Assembly (NCBI RefSeq): GCF_902167145.1
Contig: NC_050097.1
Coordinates: 232,085,034 to 232,149,033 of the forward strand
Direction of reading: 5' to 3'
Source: Zea mays
Lineage: Eukaryota > Streptophyta > Magnoliopsida > Poales > Poaceae
DNA length: 64,000 nt
Made by a program: the position numbers and the translations under genes. Each line of letters opens with the position of its first letter. Positions within the stretch are counted from its first letter, which is position 1. The notes beneath the pieces were generated by a model that worked only from the letters and a program-made list of their open reading frames with translations, searched no databases and was not told the DNA's origin. This document shows positions 20,177-32,344 of the stretch, piece by piece.

Positions 20177-21409
20177 TGAAAGTCGCCTAGAGGGGGGGCG
20201 AATAGGGCGAATCTGAAATTTATAAACTTAAGCACAACTACAAGCCGGGTTAGCGTTAGAAATATAAACGAGTCCGAGAGAGAGGGCGCAAAACAAATCG
20301 TGAGCAAATAAAGAGCAAGACACGATGATTTGTTTTACCGAGGTTCGGTTCTTGCAAACCTACTCCCCATTGAGGTGGTCACAAAGACCGGGTCTCTTTC
20401 AACCCTTTCCCTCTCTCAAACGGTCACTTAGACCGAGTGAGCTTTCTCCTTAATCAAACGGGTCACTTAGACCCCACAAGGACCACTACAAACTTAGTGT
20501 CTCTTGCTTTGATTACAAGTGCCTTGAGAATAAGAATGGGAAGGAAGAAAGCACGATTGCAAAAGCCAAGCGACAAGAGCGACAAATAACACACAGATCA
20601 CTCTCTCTCAAGTCACTAATCACTAATGATCACTTGTCTCAATTGTGGAATTTGGAGAGATTGGAGGCTTTGATTGTGTCTTGGAATGGATTGCTAGCTC
20701 TTGTATTGAATGTTGAAGATTGGAATGCTTGGGTGAAGTGAATGGAGGTGGTTGGGGTTGTATTTATAGCCACCAACCACTTCCTAGCCGTTGCTTCTTT
20801 CTGCCGACCGCGGACGGTCCGCCCGCCTGGTCCGGACGGTCCGCCCCTGCAGATCAACGGCTGAAAACGCAACGGTCAACAGTAACGGCTATATCAACGG
20901 CTATATTGCATTTAATGAGTCGTCAGATGTCAGGTAAAGCCAGTCGCGGACGGTCCGGTCGTGCACCCCGAACGGTCCGCGAGGACGCTATAATTCATTT
21001 TGTCGAACCCGTCACCTTCGGGTTTTTCGGTTCCTCACCTACCGGACGGTCCGCGCCTGAGCCCGGATGGTCCGCGCGTGGTCTCGGACGGTACTTGTTC
21101 TTCCATCGGACGGTCCGGTCGTAGAGACATGTGTTTTTGCATTGGTTCTGTCCGAGGGTCATTTAGGTGTCGCGGACGGTCCGCCGCAAAGGCCCGGACG
21201 GTCCGCGCTTGGCCTGATTTTCCAAAAAGCTTCTCCTGTCTGGAATAATCTACGGTATTCCGGACAGTCGATTTAGTATAGTTGTAGATGAACCTTTGGC
21301 ACCTGTAGAACATATAATCTAGAGCAAACTAGTTAGTCCAATTATTTGTGTTGGACAATTCAACCACCAAAATCAATTAGGAAAAGGTGTAAGCCTATTT
21401 CTCTTTTAA
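20177..21409 (-). repeat. 3' LTR of the Ji-like element
   Basis: 1233 bp, ending CTCTAGGCGACTTTCA on the minus strand. The start has decayed from TG to TT. GCGGACGGTCCGC-type palindromes lie at about 20810-21270, upstream of a minus-strand TATA box CTATAAATA at about 20761-20769. Confidence 0.9.
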
Positions 21410-21426
21410 TCTCCCCCTTTTTGGTG

Positions 21427-22228
21427 ATTGATGCCAACACAAACCAAAGCAAATATAGAAGTGCATAATTGAACTAGTTTGCATAATGTAAGTGCAAAGG
21501 TTACTAAGAATTGAATCAATAAATTCTCATAAGATATGCATGGAATGTTTCTTTATTTTTAACATTTTGGACCATGCTTGCACCACATGTTTTGTTTTTG
21601 CAAATTCTTTTGTAAATTCTTTTCAAAGTCCTTTTGCAAATAGTCAAAGGTATATGAATAAGATTTTAGAAGCATTTTCAAGATTTGAAATTTTCTCCCC
21701 CTATTTCAAATGTTTTTCCTTTGACTAAACAAAACTCCCCCTCAATGAAATTCTCCTCTTAGTGTTCAAGAGGGTATTAGATATTAATTTTGAAAGATGT
21801 CATACCAATTTGAAATTATATCAAAAATAAGGTACCAATTGAAAAACTTCTTTAATACAAATTGAAAGACTACATTTTTTTGAAATTGGTGGTGGTGCGG
21901 TCCTTTTGCTTTGGGCTAATATTTTCTCCCCCTTTGGCATGAATCGCCAAAAACGGATACTTATGAGTGAAATGTAAGCCCTTTTAACTACTTTCTCCTC
22001 CTTTGGCGAACATAATATGAGTGAAGATTATACCAAAGTTGGAGAGTTGCTCAGAGCGACGACGAAGGATGAGTTATGGAGTGGAGTGGAAGCCTTTGTC
22101 TTCGCCGAAGACTCCAATTCCCTTTCAATACACCTATGACTTGGTTTGAAATATACTTGAGAACACATTAGTCATAGCACATGAAAGAGATATGATCAAA
22201 GGTATATTAATGAGCTATGTGCAAAACA
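21427..22228 (-). other. noncoding region between pol and the 3' LTR of the Ji-like element
   Basis: No ORF is credible. CT-rich tracts of the CTCCCCCT type at about 21410, 21696, 21736 and 21925 correspond to minus-strand polypurine tracts, as in the Opie-like copies. Confidence 0.6.
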
Positions 22229-25200
22229 TCAAAAGAAATTCCTAGAATCAAGAATATTTAGCTCATGCCTAAGTTTGTTAAAAGTTTGTTCATCTAGTGG
22301 CTTGGTAAAGATATCGGCTAATTGTTCCTTAGTGTTAATATATGCAATCTCGATATCCCCCTTTTGTTGGTGATCCCTTAAGAAATGATAACGAATGGCT
22401 ATGTGTTTAGTGCGGCTATGCTCAACGGGATTATCCGCCATGCGGATTGCACTCTCATTATCACATAGAAGAGGAACTTTGGTTAATTTGTAACCATAGT
22501 CCCTAAGGGTTTGCCACATCCAAAGTAATTGCGCGCAACAATGGCCTGCGGCAATATACTCGGCTTCGGCGGTAGAAAGAGCTACGGAATTTTGCTTCTT
22601 TGAAGCCCAAGACACCAGAGACCTTCCCAAGAACTGACAAGTCCCCGATGTGCTCTTTCTATTAATTTTACACCCCGCCCAATCGGCATCCGAATAACCA
22701 ATTAAATCAAATGTGGATCCCCAATGGTACCAAAGCCCAAACTTCGGAGTATGAACTAAATATCTCAAGATTCGTTTTACGGCCGTAAGGTGAGCTTCCT
22801 TAGGGTCGGCTTGGAATCTTGCACACATGCATACGGAAAGCATTATGTCCGGTCGAGATGCACATAGATAGAGTAAAGAGCCTATCATCGACCGGTATAC
22901 CTTATGATCTACGGATTTACCTCCCGTGTCGAGGTCGAGATGCCCATTGGTTCCCATGGGTGTCTTGATGAGCTTGGCATCCTTCATTCCAAACTTGTTG
23001 AGAATGTCTTGAATATACTTCGTTTGGCTAATGAAGGTGCCCTCTTGGAGTTGCTTCACTTGAAATCCCAAGAAGTACTTCAACTCCCCCATCATCGACA
23101 TCTCAAATTTCCGTGTCATGATCCTACTAAATTCCTCACATGTAGATTCGTTAGTAGACCCAAATATAATATCATCAACATAAATTTGGCATACAAACAA
23201 ATCATTGTCAAGAGTTTTAGTAAATAAAGTAGGATCGGCCTTTCCGACTTTGAAGCCATTAGTGATAAGAAAATCTCTTAGGCATTCATACCATGCTCTC
23301 GGGGCTTGCTTGAGCCCATAAAGCGCCTTAGAGAGTTTATATACATAGTTAGGGTACTCACTATCTTCAAAGCCGGGAGGTTGCTCAACATAGACCTCTT
23401 CCTTGATTGGTCCATTGAGGAAGGCACTTTTCACATCCATTTGATAAAGCTTGAAGCCATGGTAAGTAGCATAGGCAAGTAAAATGCGAATTGATTCTAG
23501 CCTAGCTACGAGTGCATAGGTTTCTCCGAAATCCAAACCTTCGACTTGTGAATACCCCTTGGCCACAAGTCGGGCTTTGTTCCTTGTCACCACACCATGC
23601 TCGTCTTGCTTGTTGCGGAAAACCTACTTGGTTCCTACAACATTTTGATTAGGACGTGGAACTAAATGCCATACCTCATTCCTAGTGAAGTTGTTGAGCT
23701 CCTCTTGCATCGCCACCACCCAATCCGAATCTTGAAGTGCTTCCTCTACCCTGTGTGGCTCAATAGAGGAAACAAAAGAGTAATGTTCACAAAAATGAGC
23801 AACACGAGATCGAGTAGTTACCCCCTTTTGAATGTCGCTGAGGATGGTGTTCACGGGGTGATCTCGTTGGATTGCTTGGTGGACTCTTGGGTGTGGTGGC
23901 CTTGGAACTTGTTCATCTTCCTTATCTTGATCATGGGCATCTCCCCCTTGATCATTGCTCTCCTCTTGAGGTGGCTCAACTCCTTGATCTTCTCCTTCAT
24001 CATTTTGAGCCTCATCCTCATCTTGAGTTGGTGGAGATGCTTGCGTGGAGGAAGATGGTTGATCTTGTGCTTGTAGAGGCTCTTCGGATTCCTTAGGATA
24101 CACATCCCCAATGGACATGTTCCTTAGCGCGACGCACGGAGCCTCTTCATCATCTAATTCATCAAGATCAACTTGCTCTACTTGAGAACCGTTAGTCTCA
24201 TCAAACACAATGTCACAAGAGACTTCAACTAATCCAGAGGACTTGTTAAAGACTCTATATGCCCTTGTGTTTGAATCATAACCTAGTAAAAAGCCTTCTA
24301 CAGCCTTAGGAGCAAATTTAGATTTTCTACCTCTTTTAACAAGAATAAAGCATTTGCTACCAAAGACTCTAAAATATGAAACATTAGGCTTTTTACCGGT
24401 TAGGAGTTCATATGATGTCTTCTTGAGGATTCGGTGTAGATACAATTGGTTGATGGCGTAGCAGGCGGTGTTGATCGCCTCGGCCCAAAACTGATCCGAA
24501 GTTTTGTACTCATCAAGCATGGTCCTTGCCATGTCCAATAGAGTTCTATTCTTCCTCTCCACTACACCATTTTGTTGTGGCGTGTAGGGAGAAGAGAACT
24601 CATGCTTGATGCCCTCCTCCTCAAGGAAGCCTTCAATTTGAGAGTTCTTGAACTCCGTCCCGTTGTCGCTTCTTATTTTCTTGATCCTTAAGCCGAACTC
24701 GTTTTGAGCCCGTCTCAAGAATCCCTTTAAGGTCTCTTGGGTATGAGATTTTTCCTGCAAAAAGAACACCCAAGTGAAGCGAGAATAGTCATCCACAATA
24801 ACTAGACAGTACTTACTCCCGCCGATGCTTATGTAAGCTATCGGGCCGAATAGGTCCATGTGTAGGAGCTCGAGTGGCCTGTCAGTCGTCATGATGTTCT
24901 TATGTGGATGATGAACACCAACTTGCTTCCCTGCCTGACATGCGCTACAAACCCTGTCTTTCTCAAAATGAACATTTGTTAGTCCCAAAATGTGTTCTCC
25001 CTTTAGAAGCTTGTGAAGATTCTTCATCCCAACATGTGCTAGTCGGCGATGCCAGAGCCAGCCCATGTTAGTCTTAGCAATTAAGCAAGTGTCGAGTTTA
25101 GCTCTATCAAAATCTACTAAGTATAGCTGACCCTATAACACTCCCTTAAATGCTATTGAATCATCACTTCTTCTAAAGACAGTGACACCTACATCCGTAA

Positions 25201-25477
25201 AAAGACAGTTGTAACCCATTTTGCATAATTGCGAAACTGAAAGCAAGTTGTAATCTAAAGAATCTACGAGAAAAACATTTGAAATGGAATGGTCAGGTGA
25301 TATAGCTATTTTACCCAATCCTTTGACCAAACCTTGATTTCCATCCCCGAATGTGATAGCTCGTTGGGGATCTTGGTTTTTCTCATAGGAGGAGAACATC
25401 TTCTTCTCCCCTGTCATATGGTTTGTGCACCCGCTATCGATGATCCAACTTGAGCCTCTGGATGCATAAACCTACAA
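22229..25477 (-). pseudogene. pol: pol polyprotein, Ji-like, with in-frame stops
   Basis: The protease DSG motif is near 25430. The integrase zinc region and core ([21 protein letters not shown]) lie at about 25050-24540, reverse transcriptase YVDD near 23180, and RNase H with AEAEY near 22565. The reading frame is preserved over more than 3 kb and is broken by stops at 25133-25135 and 23624-23626, the latter a TGG to TAG change in the conserved GTKWVF motif of reverse transcriptase. A TAG at 25472-25474 immediately before the first conserved residues may be part of a splice acceptor rather than a mutation. The product would be a multi-enzyme polyprotein acting in the virus-like particle. Confidence 0.88.
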
Positions 25478-25484
25478 AACAAGT

Positions 25485-28110
25485 TTAGTTCTTGATTTTA
25501 GGTACCCAAACTGTTTTGGGTCCTTTGACATTAGATACAAGAACTTTGGGTACCCAAACACAAGTCCTTGACCCCTTGTGCTTGCCCCCAACATACTTGG
25601 CAACTACCTTGCCGGATTTGTTAGTTAAAACATAGGATGCATCAAAAGTCTTAAATGCATTGTTGAAATCATTTGATGCAATAGGAGTTTTCTTCTTATG
25701 CAATTTAGCATGGATTGATTGCCTAGAGCTAGATGTCTCACCCTTATATATAAAAGCATGATTAGGGCCAGAGTGAGACTTCCTAGAGTGAATTCTCCTA
25801 ATCTTGCTCTCGGGATAACCGGCAGGGTACAAAATGTAACCCTCGTTATCCTGAGGCATGGGAGCCTTGCCCTTTACAAAGTTAGACAATCTCTTAGGAG
25901 GGGCATTAAGTTTGACATTGTCCCCCTTTTGGAAGCCAATGCCATCCTTGATGCCAGGGCGTCTCCCACTATAGAGCATGCTTCTAGCAAATTTAAATTT
26001 TTCATTTTCTAAGTCATGCTCATTAATTTTTGCATTAAGTTGAGCTATGTGATCATTTTGTTTCTTAATTAAAGCTAGGTGATCATGAATAGCATCAACA
26101 TTAATGTCTCTACATCTAGTGCAAATGGAAACATGCTCAATGGTAGATGTAGAGGGTTTGCAAGATTTTAGTTCAACAATCTTAGCATGTAATATGTCAT
26201 TCTCACTTTTAAGATTGGATATGGTGACATTGCAAGCATCTAAATCCTTAGCCTTAGCAATCAAGTTTTCATTTTCATTTCTAAGGCTAGCAAGAGAAAC
26301 ATTCAATCTTAGCAAGTAAATTAACATTATCATCTCTAAGATTGGGAATTGAAACATCACAACCATTTGAATCAACCTTAGCAATTAAACTAGCTTTCTC
26401 ATTTCTAAGGTTGGTAATAATATCATGGCAAGTGCTTAGCTCACTAGATAATTTTTCACATTTTTCTACTTCTAGAGCATAAGCATTCTTAACCTTAACA
26501 TGCTTCTTATTTTCCTTAATTAGGAAGTCCTCTTGAGAATCCAAGAGGTCATCCTTCTCATGAATAGCACTAATTAATTCATTTAATTTTTCTTTTTGTT
26601 GCATGTTGAGGTTGGCAAAAAGAGTACACAAATTATCCTCCTCATCACTAGCATTATCTTCATCACTAGAAGTCTCATACTTAGTGGAGGATTTTGATTT
26701 TACCTTCTTCTTTTTGCCGTCCTTGGCCATGAGGCATTTGTGGCCGACGTTGGGGAAGAGAAGTCCCTTGGTGACGGCGATGTTGGCGGTGTCCTCGTCG
26801 GAGGAGGAGTCGGAGGAGCTCTCGTCGGAGTCTCACTCGCGGCACACATGGGCATCGCCGCCCTTCTTCTTGTAGTACCTCTTCTTTTCTCTTCTCTTGC
26901 TCTTCTTGTCATTATCCCTGTCACTGTCACTAGATAGTGGACATTTTACAATAAAGTGACCGGGCTTACCACATTTGTAGCAAACTTTCTTGGAGCGGGG
27001 CTTGTAATCCTTCCCCCTCCTTTGCTTGAGGATTTGGCGGAAACTCTTGATGATGAGCGTCATTTCCTCGTTGTTGAGCTTGGAGGCGTCGATGGGTTGT
27101 CTACTTGATGTAGACTCCTCCTTTTTCTCCTCCGTTGCCTTGAATGCGACCGGTTGTGCTTCGGTCGTGGAGGGGCCATCTAGCTCGATGATTTTCTTTG
27201 AGCTTTTGATCATCAACTCAAAGCTCACAAAATTTCCTATCACTTCCTCGGGAGTCATTAGTGTATATCTAGGATTTCCTCGAATCAATTGAACTTGCGT
27301 AGAATTAAGAAATACGAGGGATCTTAGAATAACCTTGACCATCTCATGGTCATCCCATTTTGTGCTCCCGAGGTTGTGCACTTGGTTCACCAAGGTCTTT
27401 AAGCGGTTGTACATGGCTTGAGGGTCCTCGCCTTGGTTGAGTCGGAACCGACCGAGTTCCCCCTCGATCGTCTCCCGCTTGGTGATTTTGGTCACCTCAT
27501 CTCCTTCGTGCGCGGTCTTTAGTACGTCCCAAATTTCCTTGGCGCTCTTTAGTCCTTGCACCTTGTTATACTCCTCTCGACTTAGAGAGGCGAGGAGTAT
27601 AGTGGTGGCTTGGGAGTTAAAGTGCCGGATTTGGGCGACCTCGTCCGAATCATAGTCTTCATCCCCCGGTGATGGTACCTGTACTCCAATCTCAACAACA
27701 TCCCAAATGCTAGTGTGGAGTGAGGTTAGATGATGCCTCATTTTATCACTCCACATATTATAATCTTCACCATCAAACATAGGTGGTTTGCCTAATGGGA
27801 CGGAAAGTAATGAAGTACGTTTGGAAATACGAGGATAGCATAGGGGAATCTTACTAAACTTCTTGCGCTCATGGCGCTTAGAAGTTACGGACGGCGTGTC
27901 GGAGCCAGAGGTGGATGGCGACGAAGAGTCGGTCTCGTAGTAGACCACCTTCCTCATCTTTTTCTTCTTGTCACCGCTCCGCCTCGACTTGTGGTGTGAA
28001 GGGGATCCCTTCACCTTGTTGGCGGACTCCCCGGATGGAGCCTTCCCATGGCTTGTAGCGGGCTTCTCACCGGTCCCGAACTCCCTCTTGGCGGATGCTC
28101 CCAACATCAC
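25485..28110 (-). pseudogene. gag: gag, Ji-like, one stop and one frameshift
   Basis: The N-terminal part has the UBN2/DUF4219-like Gag core (PMFDGEDYNMWSDKMRHHL, EGELGRFRLNQGEDPQAMYN) and a CCHC zinc knuckle CYKCGKPGHFIVKC. The C-terminal half is coiled coil. TGG to TGA at 26833-26835 interrupts the acidic linker that reads EWDSDES in relatives. A frameshift near 26300 separates the two coiled-coil blocks. The ATG at 28110 is a few tens of bases downstream of the primer site. Confidence 0.85.
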
Positions 28111-28140
28111 TTCGAGTGGTTAGGCTCTAATGAAGCACTA

Positions 28141-28154
28141 GGCTCTGATACCAA
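28141..28154 (-). other. primer-binding site of the Ji-like element
   Basis: On the minus strand the 5' LTR end ACTTTCA is followed by TTGGTATCAGAGCC, complementary to the 3' end of initiator tRNA-Met, the usual primer for Copia elements. Confidence 0.85.
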
Positions 28155-28155
28155 T

Positions 28156-28560
28156 TGAAAGTCGCCTAGAGGGGGGGGGTGAATAGGGCGGATCTGAAAT
28201 TTATAAACTTAAGCACAACTACAAGCCGGGTTAGCGTTAGAAATATAAACGAGTCCGAGAGAGAGGGCGCAAAACAAATCATGAGCAAATAAAGAGAAAG
28301 ACACGATGATTTGTTTTACCGAGGTTCGGTTCTTGCAAACCTACTCCCTGTTGAGGTGGTCATAAAGACCGGGTCTCTTTCAACCCTTTCCCTCTCTCAA
28401 ACGGTCACTTAGACCGAGTGAGCTTTCTCCTTAATCAAACGGGTCACTTAGACCCCACAAGGACCACTACAAACTTAGTGTCTCTTGCTTTGATTACAAG
28501 TGCCTTGAGAATAAGAATGGGAAGGAAGAAAACACGATTGCAAAAGCCAAGCGACAAGAG
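28156..28560 (-). repeat. 5' LTR of the Ji-like element, 3' part (first segment)
   Basis: Matches the left 405 bp of the 3' LTR at 20177. It is interrupted at GCGACAAGAG by the Opie-like insertion and continues at 37687. Confidence 0.92.
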
Positions 28561-29900
28561 TGAAAGGGAAATGTGCCCTTGGGCCATTTCTAAGTATTTT
28601 GGTGATTAAGTGCCAACACAAGTGCTTTTGTGCTAATCTATGCAAAGTGGTGGACAAAGGACAAATCATGTCAAAAGGTATGTTTCTAGACTTAGTACAT
28701 TGCTTTATGGACTAATGTATTGTGTCTAAGTGCTGGAAACAGGAAAAGTTGAATTGGAAATGAGATGGCTTTGTTCAGCCAAAGTCTGCTCAGTCTGGGT
28801 GCACCGGACTGTCTGGTGGTGCACCGGACAGTGTCCGGTGCGCCAGGCTGGCTCTGGCGAACAGGCTGCTCTCGGGACTTCGACGACGGTGTATGGCTAT
28901 AATTCACCGGTCTGTCCAGTGGTGCACCGGACTGTCCGGTGAGCCGTTCACAGGCGAACTCGTCGCTCTCGGGAGATGATTAACGGCGTATGGCTAAAAT
29001 TCACCGGTCTGTCCGGTGGTGCACCGGACTGTCCGGTGAGTCAACAGTCAGCCGGGGCAACGGTCGACCGAGGATTCCGCGCGTGACGCGTGGCCGAGCC
29101 AACGGTCACATTGGTGCACCGGACTGTCCGGTGTGCACCGGACAGTGTCCGGTGCGCCAACGGCTCTCAGACTCCAACGGTCGGCTTCACCAAGTAAGGA
29201 AGGATATCTGCACCGGACAGTGTCCGGTGGTGCACCGGACTGTCCGGTGCGCCAGTCGACAGAAGGCAAGATCTGCCTTCCAGGATTGCTCTCAACGGCT
29301 CCTAGCTGCCTTGGGGCTATAAAAGGGACCCCTAGGCGCATGGAGGAGCAATAACAAGCATTCCTTGAGCACTCTTGATCACTCACACTCCATTCTTGCG
29401 CACTTGTTCGACATTCTAGTGATTTGAGCTCCGTTCTAGTGTGCTAGTCTTTTGAGCTTAAGTCTGGGTCTTGTGTGTGCGTATTTGCTGTGATCTTTGT
29501 ATCTTGTGTGAGTTGCTAATCCCTCCCTTACTCTGTGCTTCTTTGTGAACTTCAAGTGTAAGGGCGAGAGGCTCCAAGTTGTGGAGATTCCTCGCAAACG
29601 GGATTAAGAAAAGCAAGCAAAACACCGTGGTATTCAAGTGGGTCTTTGGACCGCTTGAGAGGGGTTGATTGCAACCCTCGTCCGTTGGGACGCCACAACG
29701 TGGAGTAGGCAAGCGTTGGTCTTGGCCGAACCACGGGATAACCACTGTGCTATCTCTGTGATTGATCTCTTGTGGTTATTGTGTTGAGACTCCTCTCTAG
29801 CCACTTGGCGATTATTGTGCTAACATTTAACCAAGTTTTTGTGGCTTAAGTTTCAAGTTTTATAGGATCACCTATTCACCCCCCCCTCTAGGTGCTCTCA
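28561..29900 (+). repeat. 5' LTR of the nested Opie-like element
   Basis: Begins TGAAAGGGAAATGTGCCC and ends GGTGCTCTCA. About ten CACCGGAC-N(1 or 3)-GTCCGGTG palindromes lie at 28800-29260, upstream of the TATA box CTATAAAAG at 29317-29325. Confidence 0.93.
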
Positions 29901-29949
29901 ATTGGTATCAGAGTCGTTCTCTTCACAAAGGGACTAATCGCCCGAAGAG

Positions 29950-32337
29950 ATGGATCCTAAGGGGAAGGGTATCGTGATCAACGATAAAGAGAAGGAGTCT
30001 TTTGTCAACGAGCCGAAGAATGACAAGCCTACCGACTCGGGCTCGGGCCACAAGCGCAAAGATGGGAAGAAGAAGAAGACGAGACGCATCAAGGAGATCG
30101 TCTACTACGACGACAACGATGAGTCCACTTCTTCCCAAAAGGATGACTACGACTACGAGAAACAAAAGACGGTTAATTCGAATTTTTCTTTTGATTATTC
30201 TCGTATTCCTCAAAGTTCAAATTCACATTTGCTCTCCATTCCTCTCGGCAAGCCTCCACACTTTGATGGGGAGGACTACGGATTTTGGAGCCACAAAATG
30301 CGTAGTCACCTGTTCTCTCTCCATCCAAGCATATGGGAGATTGTTGAGAATGGAATGAAATTTGATAGCTCGGATAGTCATATTTTTATTAATGAACAGA
30401 TTCATAGAAACGCACAAGCTACTACTGTGTTGTTAGCCTCCTTGTGCAGGGACGAGTATCATAAGGTGAGCGGCTTGGACAATGCCAAGCAAATCTGGGA
30501 CACCCTCAAGATCTCTCATGAGGGGAACGATGTCACCTTGCTCACCAAGATGGAGTTGGTAGAGGGAGAGCTTGGAAGATTCGCAATGATAAGGGGCGAG
30601 GAGCCAACTCAAACATACAACCGGCTCAAGACCCTTATCAACAAAATAAGGAGCTACGGAAGCACGCGATGGACGGACCACGACGTCATCCGCCTAATGC
30701 TAAGGTCCTTTACCGTTCTTGATCCACATTTGGTGAATAATATTCGTGAGAATCCCAAGTACACCAAAATGTCGCCCGAAGAAGTCCTTGGAAAATTCGT
30801 AAGCGGGCGAATGATGATCAAGGAGGCGAGGTACGTGGACGACGCACTAAATGGTCTAATCAATGAGCCTCAACCCGTTGCTCTTAAGGCAACGAGAAGC
30901 AAGGAGGCGTTACCTAGCAAGGTAGCGCAAGTTGAGGTGGCAGGCCTCAATGATGAAGAGATGGCCCTTATCATCAAGCGCTTCAAGACGGCGCTTAAGG
31001 GTCGCAAGGGACAGCCAAGCAAGACCAAGACAAAGGGGAAGCGCTCATGCTTCAAATGTGGTAAGCTTGGTCATTTTATTGCTAACTGTCCCGATAATGA
31101 TAGTGACCAGGAAAAAGGAAACAAGAGGGAGAAGAAGAAGAATTACAAGAAGGCCAAGGGCGAGGCACATATCGGAAAGGAGTGGGATTCGGATTGCTCC
31201 TCCTCCGACTCCGACAATGAAGGACTCGCCGCCACTGCCTTCAACAAGTCATCCCTCTTCCCCAACGAGCATCACACATGCCTCATGGCGAAGGAGAAGA
31301 AGGTATGTACTCGGGATACCACTTATGCTTCTTCAAGTGATGATGATTCTAGTGATGACGATGAGATAGACTATTCTAGTTTATTTAAAGGTTTGGATAG
31401 AATTAAAATCGGCAAAATTAATGAGTTAATTGATGCCTTGAATGACAAGAATAGGTTACTAGAAAAGCAAGAGGATTTGTTGTATGAAGAGCTTGATAAA
31501 TTTGTTAGTGCACAAAATTCACTTGCTTTAGAAGTTAAACGAAATGATATGCTTTCTTATGAAATATCTACTTGCCATGAGACAATTTCTAGCTTAAAGA
31601 GCATAAATGATGATTTAAATGCTAAGCTAGAAAAATCTAGTAAATTAACATCTTGTGTAGAACATGTTGTGATTTGCACTAGGTGTAAAGATTTTAATGT
31701 TGATGCTTGTAGTGAACACCTAGATTGCATATCTAAATTAAATGATGAAGTAGCTAGTCTTAATGCCCAACTTAAGACTAGCAAAAGTGAATTTGACAAA
31801 TTAAAATTTGCAAGGGATCCCTACACGATTGGTAGACACCCCTCAATTAAGGATGGTCTTGGCTTCAAGAGAGAAGCCAAGAACTTGACAAGCCATAAGG
31901 CTCCCATCTCCGCCAAGGAGAAAGGGAAGGCCCCTATGGCTAGTAGTGTGCAAAAGAACCATGCTTTTATGTATCATGATAGGAGACAATCTAGAAATAC
32001 TCATAGGAGTTGTAATGCATATGATGCTTTTGATTCTCATGCAATGCTTGCTTCTAGCTCTTCCTATGTGCATGATAGAAATGTTGGTAGGAGAAATGTT
32101 GTTCATAATACGCCTAGAAGAAATGTTGTCAATGTTCCTAGGAAAGTTAATGAACCTTCTACAATATATCATGCTTGCAATGCTTCTTTTGCCATTTATA
32201 GAAAGAATAAGAAGGTAATTGCTAGGAAGTTAGGGGCAAGATGCAAGGGAGATAAAACTTGCATTTGGGTCCCTAAGACAATTGTGACTAACCTTGTAGG
32301 ACCCAACAAGAGTTGGGTACCTAAGACCCAAGCCTAA
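29950..32337 (+). CDS. gag: Gag, Opie-like, intact (795 aa)
   Basis: The structural protein of the virus-like particle. It has a basic N-terminus, then a UBN2/DUF4219-like core from about residue 95 ([20 protein letters not shown]), a CCHC zinc knuckle [14 protein letters not shown] at about 365-378, an acidic linker, and a long coiled-coil C-terminal half. The C-terminus ends PKTQA. It starts at the ATG 49 bp past the LTR and primer site. Sirevirus Gag C-terminal regions have been reported to bind dynein light chain 8-like proteins. It is followed 7 bp later by the pol frame in another phase. Confidence 0.92.
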   Translation: MDPKGKGIVINDKEKESFVNEPKNDKPTDSGSGHKRKDGKKKKTRRIKEIVYYDDNDESTSSQKDDYDYEKQKTVNSNFSFDYSRIPQSSNSHLLSIPLGKPPHFDGEDYGFWSHKMRSHLFSLHPSIWEIVENGMKFDSSDSHIFINEQIHRNAQATTVLLASLCRDEYHKVSGLDNAKQIWDTLKISHEGNDVTLLTKMELVEGELGRFAMIRGEEPTQTYNRLKTLINKIRSYGSTRWTDHDVIRLMLRSFTVLDPHLVNNIRENPKYTKMSPEEVLGKFVSGRMMIKEARYVDDALNGLINEPQPVALKATRSKEALPSKVAQVEVAGLNDEEMALIIKRFKTALKGRKGQPSKTKTKGKRSCFKCGKLGHFIANCPDNDSDQEKGNKREKKKNYKKAKGEAHIGKEWDSDCSSSDSDNEGLAATAFNKSSLFPNEHHTCLMAKEKKVCTRDTTYASSSDDDSSDDDEIDYSSLFKGLDRIKIGKINELIDALNDKNRLLEKQEDLLYEELDKFVSAQNSLALEVKRNDMLSYEISTCHETISSLKSINDDLNAKLEKSSKLTSCVEHVVICTRCKDFNVDACSEHLDCISKLNDEVASLNAQLKTSKSEFDKLKFARDPYTIGRHPSIKDGLGFKREAKNLTSHKAPISAKEKGKAPMASSVQKNHAFMYHDRRQSRNTHRSCNAYDAFDSHAMLASSSSYVHDRNVGRRNVVHNTPRRNVVNVPRKVNEPSTIYHACNASFAIYRKNKKVIARKLGARCKGDKTCIWVPKTIVTNLVGPNKSWVPKTQA

Positions 32338-32344
32338 ATTTGCC